A stretch of DNA of 64,000 nt from Imbricaverruca yamaguchii. Lineage: Eukaryota > Arthropoda > Thecostraca > Neoverrucidae. The notes below the pieces were generated by a model, which saw nothing but the letters and a program-made list of their open reading frames with translations, was not told the DNA's origin and did not search any database. Positions 50,160 through 61,654 of the stretch are shown here, in pieces (positions within the stretch are counted from its first letter, which is position 1; the number at the start of each line of letters is the position of its first letter). Position numbers and translations under genes: made by a program. The stretch covers positions 62,001 through 126,000 of the forward strand of contig JAOTOL010001227.1 of NCBI GenBank assembly GCA_034440575.1. The letters run 5' to 3'.

Positions 50160-50573
50160 TCAATGAGGGACTCCCCACTGCATCAGCAGGCAGCCTATTC
50201 CATTGGTCAACAACCCTTGACTGAAGATCTGTTGTCGTTTAACTGTCCTGCACCTCATTTTGTCTAACCTGAATTGATGACCCCTATGGGATACTCTAAA
50301 CTGCAGAGCATCATTCAAATTGACCTGATCTAGCCCTCTAACAATTTTGTACATTTCAATCATGTCTCCCCTTAATCTCCTATACTTGAGTGAGTACATA
50401 TCTAATGCATTAAGCCTTTCTCCATATTCTAAGTTACTTAATCCACTGACGAGTCTAGTGGCTTTGCGCTGGACTCTTTCTAACATATCTATATCCTTTT
50501 CTAGGTAGGGGCTCCATGCTTGTACAGAGTACTCCAAGTGGGGCCGCACATATGCTAAGTACAGCTTTTTCAT
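50160..50573 (-). pseudogene. C-terminal domain of the CR1-like LINE
   Basis: This piece continues the reverse transcriptase in a shifted frame. It has LYLAYVRPHLEYSVQAWSP followed by LERVQRKATRLV and LKYRRLRGDMIEMYKI, which are the usual post-thumb segments of CR1-type polyproteins. After the stop at 50160 another frame resumes with residues resembling the expected extreme C terminus, so there is at least one more frameshift. Confidence 0.85.
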
Positions 50574-51439
50574 GACTTCCTGCTCTTATATTTCACACTT
50601 CTATTAATGAGTCCCAGCATTCTGAGTGCCCTATTTCTAGCTGAGATACATTGTTTTTCTGCTTTAAGGTCTTTTGAGACCAACACACCTAAGTCCCTTT
50701 CCTCTTCAATAACATCCAGTTCCCTCCCTCCCATTTTATAACTGAATGTCTCGCCTGCAGACCCTATATGCATAACCTTACACTTATCATAGTTGAAAGT
50801 CATCTGCCATTGATCAGCCCACTCTTTTAGGTCGTCCAAATCTAGTTGAATATTACTAGATTGATCTCTGCTGTTAGCCACTCCTACCAGCTTGATGTCA
50901 TCAGCAAATTTGAACACTCTATTCCTCAGCCCTACTTCAATGTTGTTCACAAAGATGATAAAGAGGAGGGGCCCTAGAACAGAGCCCTGTGGCACTCCAC
51001 TCAGAACATCTTTCCAACCAGATTTACATCCATTCAATACTACCCTTTGTTTCCTTCCCTGCAACCATGCTTCAATCCAATGTAGAACTTTTCCTACAAT
51101 CCCATGTTGTTGTAGTTGATGAATTAACCTTCCATGTGGAACTTTATCAAAAGCTTTGCTAAAGTCCAAGTACACAACATCCATCCTGCTTTCATTGTCT
51201 ACTTCTTTGGTAACATACTCAATGAACTCCAATAGGTTAGTTAAACAAGACCTTTGAGATCGAAATCCATGTTGAGTATCCCTTAAAAGGTTGTGCCTAT
51301 CAAGATGAATCTGAACATTCTGTTTAACCAGCTTTTCTAGTACTTTGCAAACTAATGAGGTCAAACTGACTGGCCTGTAGTTTCCTACACTCTTCCTATT
51401 TCCTTTTTGAAAATTGGTACTACACTTGCATTTCTCCAA
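50570..51439 (-). pseudogene. Reverse transcriptase domain of the CR1-like LINE
   Basis: The open part is 289 codons. Family motifs in order are GNYRPVSLTS (19-28), YLDFSKAFDKVPH (90-102), SGVPQGSVLGPLLF (147-160) and the catalytic FADD (178-181) followed by IKLVG, then a thumb segment with DLGVLVSKDLK. The start is not a true start codon context: the upstream segment, whose sense is W-R-N-A-S-V-V-P-I-F-K-K, lies in another frame. The frame closes at 50570, where a one-base shift leads into the C-terminal part. Confidence 0.9.
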
Positions 51440-51517
51440 TCTTCAGGTACTTCTGAATACTCCATAGATCGCCTGAAAATGATACCTAGGGAGTTGCTAA
51501 AGCTTTAGCACACTCTA

Positions 51518-51736
51518 CTAAGATCCTAGCATATATTTCATCTGGTCCGAAGCTTTATTAGGTTTTATATTCTGCAACTGCTTCTCTACGGCTTCTGTAG
51601 TTATTGTAAGATCCTCCAGCATATCACCTGCCATGGCATGGCCTACAGATGTTCCTATTGTACCAGAATTATCTTTAGTGAAGACTGATGAGAATTGCTT
51701 GCTTAGGGATTCCACAATGTCGCAATCATCAACCAC
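51518..51736 (-). pseudogene. Linker segment of the CR1-like LINE
   Basis: The short open stretch has LSKQFSSVFT and an I-T-T-E-A-V segment ending IKPNKAS. This is the region just before the reverse transcriptase in jockey/CR1-type elements. It is bounded by frameshifts on both sides. Confidence 0.75.
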
Positions 51737-52137
51737 TATTTCCCCATCTACCTCCAGTGGTCCTACACTACACTTTTTAGCCTTAAATTTATAGAAGCTA
51801 AAGAATCTCTTAGCATTACCTGCTGAACATTCTCGAGCAAAGTTGACTTCAGCAAGTCTTTTAGATGCTCTAACACACCTCCTAACTTTATTTCTAGCTA
51901 TTCTATATGATTCTAGGTTTAACCCAGAGTTGGTATCTTTTAGTTTCTTGAATGCTTGTTTCTTTGAGTCCAGTAATTGCTTAACTTCCCTAGTCAGCCA
52001 CGAAGGGTGCTTAACCCTGTTTGATCTAATTTGCCTACTGGGAATGAACCTATCCTGACCCTAAAATAGCTTATCTTTTTATCATTGTCCACATTTCATA
52101 AGCATCTAAGCCATTCAATATGTCTTCCCAATTAATT

Positions 52138-52455
52138 TCACTTAGAAGCTCCTGAACTCACTGTAATTCCCTTTTGTAAAATTCGAATCAATGTTCTGTT
52201 GGTTGCTACCCTTCCAACATATAATGAGAAGCGTATAATGTTGTGATCACTATTACCAAAGGTCTCTCCTACGTTAACATTTTGCACAAAATTTTCCTCA
52301 TTAGTAAGCACTAGATCTAATATTTTATTTTCCCTTGTAGGCTCGTGTATCATTTGAAAGAAGAAATTGTCCTCAAAACAAGCCATGAAACATCTTTCTG
52401 ATTTGCTTACACCTATTGTTTTGTTTCCCAATCCTGCTATGTTGAAATCCCCCAA
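52138..52455 (-). pseudogene. Endonuclease fragment of the CR1-like LINE
   Basis: About 100 codons of the C-terminal part of an exonuclease-endonuclease-phosphatase fold. It has GDFNIAG at the start, ILDLVLTN in the middle, and SDHNIIRF with the catalytic Asp-His pair. The N-terminal half is absent, cut exactly where the 15-bp minisatellite begins at about 52460. Confidence 0.8.
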
Positions 52456-52462
52456 CTTCCAA

Positions 52463-53350
52463 CTCCTGGTGCTGGTACTGGTACTGCTGGTACTGGTACT
52501 GCTGGTACTGGTACTGCTGGTACTGGTACTGCTGGTACTGGTACTGCTGGTACTGGTACTGCTGGTACTGGTACTGCTGGTACTGGTACTGCTGGTACTG
52601 GTACTGCTGGTACTGGTACTGCTGGTACTGGTACTGCTGGTACTGGTACTGCTGGTACTGGTACTGCTGGTACTGGCTGGTACTGGTACTGCTGGTACTG
52701 GTACTGCTGGTACTGGTACTGCTGGTACTGGTACTGCTGGTACTGGTACTGCTGGTACTGGTACTGCTGGTACTGGTACTGCTGGTACTGGTACTGCTGG
52801 TACTGGTACTGCTGGTACTGGTACTGCTGGTACTGGTACTGCTGGTACTGGTACTGCTGGTACTGGTACTGCTGGTACTGGTACTGCTGGTACTGGTACT
52901 GCTTGGTACTGCTGGTACTGGTACTGCTGGTACTGCTGGTACTGGTACTGCTGGTACTGGTACTGCTGGTACTGGTACTGCTGGTACTGGTACTGCTGGT
53001 ACTGGTACTGCTGGTACTGGTACTGCTGGTACTGGTACTGCTGGTACTGGTACTGCTGGTACTGGTACTGCTGGTACTGGTACTGCTGGTACTGGTATTG
53101 CTGGCACTGGTACTAGTGCTACTGGTTCTGGTACTACGGGTACTGATACTACTGGTACTGGTACTGATGGCACTGGTACTTATGGTACTGATACTACCGG
53201 TACCGATACTAGTGATACTGATACTGATGGCACTGGTACTGGTGGTACTGATACTACTGGTACTGATACTACTAGCACTGGTACTGTTGGCACTGGTACT
53301 GCTGGCACTGGTACTGCTGGTACTGGTATTGCTAGTACTGCTGGTACTAG
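52463..53350 (+). repeat. 15-bp minisatellite, block right of the CR1-like LINE
   Basis: The same 15-bp unit in the same orientation, about 42 clean units to 53095 with three small phase breaks, then a decayed tail to 53350. It starts within a few bases of the truncated LINE endonuclease. Confidence 0.95.
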
Positions 53351-53589
53351 TGCTCACAAGTTATTCACTACAATGGAAGCATAGGCGCACCGGAGGGGGC
53401 CAGCCCCCCCCCATGAGACCAAAGTGCCTTTTTGACCGAAAAGTGCCCTCTTGGCCGGGATGTCCCAAATTCAGCCCAAAAATCACCTACCTTATGTGCC
53501 CCGCCTGTGCCAAAGGTGCCCTTTGGGACCAAAACTGCCCTTTTGGCTTAAAAATGGCATTCCCCTGTGCCCTTTCCTGCATGGGAAAT

Positions 53590-53630
53590 TCACGTTCCCT
53601 CCCCCCCCCCCCCCCCCCCCCCCTCCCCCC
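53590..53630 (+). repeat. Poly(C) tract
   Basis: Nearly pure C run. The surroundings (53400-53760) repeat AAGTGCCCTTTTGGAGCC and AAAGTGCC motifs. Confidence 0.85.
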
Positions 53631-54565
53631 GGTCAACAAACCTTCCAGTGTGCCCCCGGGCCGCAAAGTGCCCTTTTGGAGCCGGTCAAGTGCCCTTTTG
53701 GAGCCAGCCAAGTGCCATTTTCGGTCCGCCCCCCCCCCCCCCATGGAAAAATCCTGGGTGCGCGCCTGAGTGGAAGCATCACCAGTTCGTTTAACTCCGA
53801 GGCGTTGGCGCTCGACGTGGACGGCGGCAGATAATTAGCGACAGCTGGCTGCGTCGGCAACAGCACCTCCAAAATGTTAGGTACCGCACATTCCAGACAT
53901 GATTTCCACCTCTGACACACACTAAGAATGTGCGCGCGAACGACAAATATATGCATTCACAAAGCTTTTCTTCCCCTATGTCTACCCGAAGACCCCATAA
54001 AAGGTTAGCATGGGATGAGAATGAGCGGTTCCAAAAGAGAAAATGGGGTGGCTCAAAATGTATGTGAACGGAGCGGGTTAAACATAGTTGTTAAGGATTG
54101 GTCGTTCGAAAAAGACATAGCAGCGACTGGGGCCAAATTGAATGTCGCCTGATGTATAGGAGGCGTAAAGACTGTGATTTGTCACATTCCTACCAAATTA
54201 GTCTTTAAGCGTTTTCAATGTCGGTGCCTTTGTCATGTAGATACTCTCCTTGCCAGTTCCTACTGTGAAAGCCACAATGGAACTGGCGGCAATGCAAATC
54301 ATGGCTGCCATAACCGACCCAAGCTCACGATCAGGCTAATTCGAAGGGCCACGGCTCATGGCAAAAGAGCGCTCGGAAAAATTCGTGGTGGCCGCATCAT
54401 TTCAAGTGAGGATGGGTCCTTCCACTGGAAGACCGGCGTGCGCCGGCTGCATACATGTGGGCGAGCACCGACGCGCTCCGGTTGTCGGACGTTCATATTC
54501 TGCGCCGTTCCGCGAATCGCCATTGGTGGCTGATCGCGTCCCCACGCCGGTCTAATGACTATCTG
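53631..54565. other. Unannotated sequence
   Basis: A short open stretch near 53770-53830 has SFNSEALAL, weakly like an RNase H segment of a LINE. The rest is unrecognised. Confidence 0.35.
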
Positions 54566-54800
54566 GCGTCTGGTGGCCACCGCCAGACTCCCCGGCCACC
54601 GCCAGACTCCCCGGCCACCCACAGACTCTCCGGCCACCGCCAGACTCCCTGGCCACCGCCAGACTCCCGGCCACCGCCAGACTCCCCGGCCACCGCCAGA
54701 CTCCCCGGCCACCGCCAGACTCCCCGGCCACCGCCAGACTCCGTCTACGGCCAGACTTCCTGGCCACGCCAGTCCTCGGCCACCGCCAACTCCCCGGCCG
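54566..54800 (+). repeat. 19-bp minisatellite
   Basis: About eleven units of GGCCACCGCCAGACTCCCC. Confidence 0.93.
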
Positions 54801-54960
54801 GCCAGATGATCTCCCCTTTACGGCCAGCAATCGACATTCCGCTCACACAACTTCGGCCCGCCAGACTGCCGGTCGGCCAGCTCGCCCGACGGCCGGCCAG
54901 ATGATCTCCCTTTACGGCAGCAATCGACATTCCGCTCAACATTCCGCGACGTGCCGGTCG
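54800..54960 (+). repeat. Direct duplication of a GGCCAGATGATCTCCC segment
   Basis: GGCCAGATGATCTCCCTTTA...AGCAATCGACATTCCGCTCA occurs at about 54811 and 54894, so an 83-bp segment is doubled. Confidence 0.8.
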
Positions 54961-55074
54961 GTCGGTCGCCCGACGGCCCGGCCGGCGGGAGACTCCTGGG
55001 GGGGGGGGGTGTAGGGGGCAGCCGCTGCCTCCCGAATAACCGTCCCGACACCCGTCATCTGAGGTTGGACCACC

Positions 55075-55610
55075 GTCTGACCATAGCGAGGCTGCAGGGG
55101 CTGTCATCACCGTCTGACCATAGCATGGCTGCAACGGCTGCCATCTGCCGTCTGATCACCATCTGACCACAGTGAGGCTGCAGGGGCCGTCATTACCGTC
55201 TGCCATAGCATGGTATTACGGCTGCCATCTGCCGTCTGATCACCATCTGACCACAGTGAGGCTGCAGGGGCCGTCATTACCGTCTGACCACAGTGAGGCT
55301 GCAGGGGCCGTCATCACCGTCTGTCCATAGTGAGGCTGCAGGGGCCGTCATCACCGTCTGACCAGTAGGAGGCTGCAGGGGCCGTCATCACCGTCTGTCC
55401 ATAGTGAGGCTGCAGGGGCCGTCATTACCGTCTGTCCATAGCATGGCTGCAACGGCTGCCATCTGCCGTCTGATCACCATCTGACCACAGTGAGGCTGCA
55501 GGGGCCGTCATTACCGTCTGACCATAGCGGTAGGGGGGGGCGTGGGGCGTCGCGCAGTGAGGCTGCAGGGGCCGTCATTACCGTCTGTCCATAGCATGGC
55601 TGCAAAGATA
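55075..55610 (+). repeat. 37-bp composite minisatellite
   Basis: GAGGCTGCAGGGGCCGTCAT and ACCGTCTGWCCATAG alternate with a second unit, ATGGCTGCAACGGCTGCCAT plus CTGCCGTCTGATCACC. Confidence 0.9.
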
Positions 55611-55929
55611 CACGGTGCCCAGGGCAGTCACATCCCCGGCCGTCCTGGTACGACTTGCCCCTGGTCACCGACGTCTCCCCCTCCCCTCCGCACGGTGTCA
55701 GCCCTACCTCCGCACAGCCACCGACGCCCCCCCCCCACACACACACCACCCACCACCCACCCCTTCTGCACGGTGTCTGCCCTACCTTCCCCTCCGCACC
55801 GCGTCAGCTCTACCCCTCCCCCCGTTAGGTGTCAGCCCTACCTTCGCACGGCCACCGACGCCCCCCACCCCCCCCTCCGCACGGTGTCAGCCTTACCTCG
55901 ACAGGGCCACGGCCCGGCCTCCGCACGGC

Positions 55930-56350
55930 GTCAGTCAACCTCAGCATAGCCTCAGTACGGTCCTAATACAATCTCAGCCCGGTCTCAGCACGATCTCAGT
56001 CCATCTCAGTATGGCCTCAGTACGGCCCCAACACAGTCTCTGCCTGGTCCCAACACAATCTCAGCCCGGTCTGAGCACTATCTCATCACGATCTCAGCAC
56101 GTCCTCTGCCCACCTCAGCATGGCCTCAGTAGGGCCCCAATAGGCCCCAACACTCTCCAACACTCTGCCCGGTCTAGCACTATCTCAGCACGATCTCAGT
56201 CCATCTCAGTATGGCCTCAGTACGGCCCCAACACAGTCTCTGCCTGGTCCCAACACAATCTCAGCCCGGTCTCAGCACGATCTCAGTGCGTCCGCAATGC
56301 TTCCGCAGCACACATCAGCTCGTCTTAACACATGTGAGCCCATCTCAGCA
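55930..56350 (+). repeat. Degenerate CTCAGYACG repeat with an internal large duplication
   Basis: ATCTCAGCACG/GCCTCAGTACG units. The block at 55980-56080 recurs at 56170-56290. Confidence 0.85.
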
Positions 56351-57040
56351 CGGCTTCAGTGTTCGCCTAAATACAATACACGGCTACATCCTATGATAGC
56401 TAATTGTTTGGCTTATGCTAGTTCCTTCTTTTCTCATACTTATCCGCCTTCGACGGGACGGCAAAGTTGCAAGCTGAATTATAATCTATCCAGTTGAACG
56501 ATGTTCTTTATAGCCATTATGGTTCCAAGCAGGCAGGCAGGCAATGGAATCGTATTTCAGGCTCATTACCCATCACCATCCGGCCACAAAAACTATTCTA
56601 CAATGTAATTGTATCTCATGCAGGTACGGAACATAGTTATCGGTGCAGTGAATATATGCAGCACGTGTTCGTAGGTTCATATTCACAACACAAACAGGAA
56701 CACTTGTCGCTCTGTTGGGTGGTGATTAGTTTTGAGGACAGCTGGAGGGGAGCAGATTACAATGTTTGTGTTCCAGAGAAAAACGTGTTGAGGAAACAGT
56801 GCAGCTCACAGATTAATTGAACCCACATAATCAAATACACAAAGTTCCCTGGCCCTTTGTCCCTGTCTCGTGAGAAACCAAAACATCAGTCGTGCTGGCA
56901 GAGATGAGCAAGGCGCGCCCTCGTGGGAATATGCTGTGTTATGGTGTGTTGGTGTGTGTTAGTGCGTAATGTTCCTTGAAAGCTGTGTGTGAATCAATTT
57001 TTCATTGTCGTCGGTATGCTGTAAGACGGTACCGGGATAT
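56350..57040. other. Unannotated sequence
   Basis: One 108-codon plus frame (56494-56820) has no recognised motif. Confidence 0.5.
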
Positions 57041-57430
57041 CCTCAGTGGGGCTTCAGTACGGTATCGAGTCAACATTGGTAAGGACTAACTTCAGCGTCA
57101 GTCCATCCTAACCACGACCTCAGTTAGGTTTCAGCGTATCCTCGGCACAGATCCGCTCAGCATAGATTAAGTGCGATTTTAACTGAACCTCAGTATGACC
57201 CAGCACGCCGCCAGCTCACCCTCAGCACGTTCATAGCTGAGCCTCAGCACGTCCCAGCTCATCCTCACCACACCTCAGCTCAGCTTCAGCACGATAATAG
57301 CTCATCCTCAGCGCGCCCATTGCTCAGCCTCAGCACGCACATTGCTCAGCCTCAGCACGCTCATAGCTCAGCCTCGGCACGTTCCAGCTCAGCCTCACCA
57401 CGTGTTCTGTTCCTCCTCAGTGCGGCCGCA
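57040..57430 (+). repeat. Degenerate CTCAGCACG repeat, second block
   Basis: About 18-bp units with AGCTCAGCCTCAGCACG, related in motif to 55930-56350 and 0.7 kb away from it. Confidence 0.8.
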
Positions 57431-58441
57431 GCATGACCTCAACAGGTCCGGTGCCCCCTGCCCGCCGCCGTCGACTTCATTCATAAACGAGCAGCATGAT
57501 TATGCAGGTATCTGGCCGCTGAAGGTGGCCGGTCGAGGCGGGGGCGGCGGCGGCGTGGCGGTGCGTTTGAGCAGCGCCGGCCAGGCCTCGCCGCCACCCT
57601 CGCTCTGACATACAGCCAGCTCCCCAGCGCTGTTTTTGTACGGCTGCCGGCAATTTCTAATTACCGGCTGGAATGCGGGCTCTCTTTGACAGGCTATCTG
57701 CGGCGATTGTTTTGGAGTCGAGCTGATTACGCTGCAGCGCGCGTTATTCATGGAAGCCCGGCTGCGGGCGTGCCGATGGGTTTTTCGTTGTATCGAACCT
57801 CGCATTCGATGTCGACGAAGTTTACGACTATCGTCGTCTCCTGGGTTTCATGGCGTTGGTGGCGCCAAATGGTAGCCGCTGCCCGGCCGGCCTTCCGTGT
57901 CGTGAGTAACGCGCGATATCCCCGGCTGGAATTAGGACCTGCATAACCTCATCAAAGCAGCCGAGCCGCCGTGCAGCGTGTGCGGTACAGGCAGGGTTTT
58001 ATTGGACGTTCGATGAGTCATGATTCCCTAATTAAGCAAAATATAATCACGAAATACTTAGCGGATAACAGCGATTCCTTTTAGATTTCATCACCAAACA
58101 TACCTACGTCCATTTTTATTGAAATCTAACTAATTGTATGTTTACAAACACGCATGATGCCGTCAAATATTCGTGCCGCCACCTAGTACATTCCTGGATC
58201 CCGGCCTGCTTCGGCGCAAGGGACAATTTGAAGCAACCAACTCGGTTGAGATGCAATTGCAAAAAATGTCCGAGGAGTTAAATAGCATCGTGTCACCTGG
58301 TGGTCATAAGTTGAGGAATGTAGAAGCCTACACGCACGTGACAAACAGTTCCCGCGCTAATTTTCTGGGTTCAGTGTGTCGAATGTCGTGGCGTGAGCTG
58401 GCGAGCGGGCTGTCTTCATTCGACAGCCACGTAAGATCAGC
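57431..58441. other. Unannotated sequence with homeodomain-like TAATTA motifs
   Basis: 57450-57960 is moderately GC-rich, non-repetitive and has CTAATTACCGG and similar motifs. It could be conserved non-coding DNA, but nothing proves this. Confidence 0.35.
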
Positions 58442-59291
58442 TTAACCCGTCCCGTCTCTGGGGAGTCTTCAACCGCCCCCTCAGGTTTTTTCGCGGATAG
58501 TGGACGAACGGCGCGGGGCAGCGCGCCTAAATTTGGCATACCTTTTGCCACGTCAATGTGGCATGCTGATTTAAAAAAAATTGAAGTCAGGTCGTCTAGG
58601 GTCAACGAGTTAGTCAAGGTCAAGTGAGGTCACCTTCAAAAAAGTTCAACCAGTTGTCACGCTTTAACGGATACGGATATTTTAATGAAACTTTCAGCGT
58701 GTGCTTATCTTTAGTGATGCAACAAAACGTACGAGTGGGATTTTTTTCTTCTTTTTTTGTTTTTTGACTACATATAAATTTTTCGTATTTGCCAAATTGC
58801 AGTTCAAATAGAGGATTCTAGCTAAAGTAAGGATTTTTTATTAAGGCAAGTTGACTTCCAACAACGTTTCTCGGTCTGCTCTACTCATTGGAATAGGAAA
58901 ATCAGAGTAAACTTGAAAACTAAAAAAAAAAAATTTTTAAGAAATAAAATTGTCATTTGTCGGGGCAAAAAAAGCCCTGGTCGATTTCGCTGTCTTTTTC
59001 TCATTCCAAATAAATTTCGTTTTTTTTTCATGTATGCCCAAAATGAACTCCTCAGAGTCAAAATCATAATGTAAGTCGTGAAAAGTCGTGAAAATCTAGC
59101 CCCCTGGTAACGTCACTTTTTTAGGGAAATTGTTTAGGAGGGCGGACCCGGACCCTACTCGTCGAGCGCTTTCTGATGATACCTCTGTCGTTTTCGTGAG
59201 ATGCATAGTTTTTATTTTAGAGGGGGTTACTAACCGTCCCTCCCCCCGAGACCGGGTGTGAGGATCTGACCGGAAAGACGGCGCGGGTTAA
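58442..59291 (+). mobile_element. TTAA-bounded MITE, family B, copy 2
   Basis: 850 bp with the same TTAACCCGTCCCGTCTCTGG start and the same GACGGCGCGGGTTAA end as the copy at 10855-11702, and colinear with it. Interior differences are scattered substitutions and small indels. The two copies define both ends of the element independently. Confidence 0.85.
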
Positions 59292-59944
59292 CGTCAACAC
59301 ATCGCCTGCAGCCGAGTGGTGACGGCGGCACCGACCGCCCGATGACGTGGCAACCATCTCGTCATCAAGTGCACATCGACAACGACGATCCAGAGCATGA
59401 TGGCGCAAGGAGCGCTGATGATGCCCCCGTGATGATACACAGAGGGAATTCCGCCGACGCAGCGTAGCGTGCGCACAGGCGCACGTACGCCAGTTGCGGC
59501 GCGCAAACGCTGTGAAACTGGCGGGAAATGTCGGCAAATTGCGCGCCGCCACCAATTAGCCCGGGCTGTCTTGCACGGCGGAGGAAGTGCGCCCTGCAGC
59601 GGCCCTCCTGCAACACGGGCTGGCCACCCGACGCGCGCACGGCCGAAACTGCGCGCCGTCGGCGGGAAATATGGCCCTTCGCGTCGTCGGCGGCCGGCCG
59701 GTGGGAACGCGGCCGTCGACGGAAGGAAGCCGGGCCGGCGGCGCGAGAGTTGCCAGCTGAGGGTGGCACCTGTGGCGACACGGGCCGACGTCCGGCCCGA
59801 CGCCGGACAGGCTGTGCCGACCACCGGAGCGCGTCCGACGCCGGCCGCCACCTGTTGGAGGGCGGCCGCCGCTCGGCGTGGGATACCGACGACGGGGGGT
59901 TGTCGTCAGATGGCGGCGCGCGATTTGTGACCCCTGCGTCGACC
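59292..59944. other. CpG-rich stretch
   Basis: High CpG content and open frames on both strands without family motifs. Confidence 0.45.
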
Positions 59945-60775
59945 CGGACGGCGACGGGTCGGGGCACGGACTGCCGGTGGGACATGACGGGTCGACAGGG
60001 ACACGACCGCCGGTGGGACACGAGCCGGTGCACGGACCGGTGGACGGGTCCCGACCCGTCATCCCGACCCGGACACGGACCGCCGGTGGGACACGACGGG
60101 TCGGGACACGGACCGCCGGTGGGACACGACGGGTCGGGACACGGACCGCCGGTGGGACACGACGGGTCGGGACACGGACCGCCGGTGGGACACGACGGGT
60201 CCGGACACGGACCGCCGGTGGGACACGGACCGCCGGTGGGACACGACGGGGGGACACGACGGGTCGGGACACGACCGAGACGGTCGGGACACGGACCGCT
60301 GGTGGGACACGACGGGTCGGGACACGGACCGCCGGTGGGACACGACGGGTCGGGACACGGACCGCCGGTGGGACACGACGGGTCGGGACACGGACCGCCG
60401 GTGGGACACGGACCGCCGGTGGGACACGACGGGTCGGGACACGGACCGCCGGTGGGACACGACGGGTCGGGACACGGACCGCCGGTGGGACACGACGGGT
60501 CGGGACACGGACCGCCGGTGGGACACGACGGGTCGGGACACGGACCGCCGGTGGGACACGACGGGTCGGGACACGGACCGCCGGTGCGACACGACGCGGT
60601 CGGGACACGGACCGCCGGTCGGGACACGGACCGCCGGTGGGACACGACGGGTCGGGACACGGACCGCCGGTGGGACACGACGGGTTGGGACACGGACCGC
60701 CGGTGGGACACGACGGGTCGGGACACGGACCGCCGGTGGGACACGATGGGACGGGACACGGAGACCGCCCGGTGA
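59945..60775 (+). repeat. 33-bp minisatellite
   Basis: About 24 units of CGACGGGTCGGGACACGGAC plus CGCCGGTGGGACA, with some units losing the GGTCG half. All frames stay open because the unit is 11 codons. Confidence 0.95.
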
Positions 60776-61654
60776 GACACCACACAGTTCTGGCGACCAA
60801 ATGTCAGCCCGACTGGTGCCCGGTCAGCTGATTGGCTGCTGGGGAAAGTCCACCGTAAATGGTACCCTGCCCGCACGCAGCACACGTACCTCGCGTTAAA
60901 TATTGGATATTGGACGCATTTTCTACATTTTCAACCAAGATACGTGATGCAGTTCCGGTGCGTCCGCTAGCCTGCAGGCATCCACGTGGCCAGAGAAAGG
61001 ACGGCACTGATATTTCTCTCCGGGGAATAGAATGTCTCTGGTGAATGCTTTCCAATACAACATGCGTGCTTTTTTCGCTGTAATCAATGACACTGGCGGA
61101 GCCAGGTGAGGTAACGTCCAGGCCATGACCGCCATAAGACTCATGTTGGAGCCAAAGTCACATGAATCAGCAATGTTTATCAAATCCAGACGTATAATTT
61201 GTGTTGTAAGCAACACGCGCGCCAAGAAATACCCCAACAGGATAATCTTAAAGAATAAGGGGCACCTTCAAAATCCTACCAGCTTGAAGGAACACGATTG
61301 AATGCGGGTTTCTTGATTCCTCAATCGTGAAGCACCTATGTCCATATACACCTAACTGTATACAGATTTTATTGCAGCCAGTAGCTTACGTAACAGCATC
61401 ACAGTTCAATAGAAAATTGTAAGTAGTACCACTTTGAGAACTATATATTTCGTATCGCCTCTTTCTTCGTGATTGCACGCATTGCAACCCGGATAGTCAG
61501 ACAAATGAGCCCGTCCCACCAGTTGCGGACGACTGAGTAAACCAAGATGAGCCGGATCAAAACCTTGTAGGTTCAGAAATGCTTCTATTGGACGCTAAAT
61601 GATCGACGATAAAATAAAATACCTAAGGTCATGTCAGGTCAAGTCAGAGTATCC
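60776..61654. other. Unannotated sequence
   Basis: A 104-codon minus frame (61237-60923) looks like ordinary protein sequence but is not recognised and has no clear splice context. Confidence 0.4.

Larger units (their letters stand above)
49815..52457 (-). mobile_element. CR1-like non-LTR retrotransposon, 5'-truncated and frameshifted
   Basis: A LINE remnant read on the minus strand. It holds the C-terminal part of an apurinic-type endonuclease (52455-52138, GDFN and SDHN motifs), a linker (51736-51518), reverse transcriptase (51439-50570) and a C-terminal domain (50573-50160). The 3' UTR ends in three copies of the 8-mer ACTTTATG (49815-49840). Short 8-bp terminal repeats and a GATGGGCC-type tail motif are characteristic of the CR1/L2 group. 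The 5' half is missing and several frameshifts separate the domains, so the copy is not functional. Both ends abut blocks of the same 15-bp minisatellite, so no target-site duplication can be seen. Confidence 0.88.

Noticed and set aside
59365..60885. A 506-codon minus frame
   Set aside because: Its length comes from the 33-bp array and adjacent CpG-rich DNA. Overlapping frames of similar size exist on both strands.
60923..61237. 104-codon minus frame as a possible exon
   Set aside because: No recognised domain and no convincing acceptor/donor pair. Left unannotated pending a homology search.
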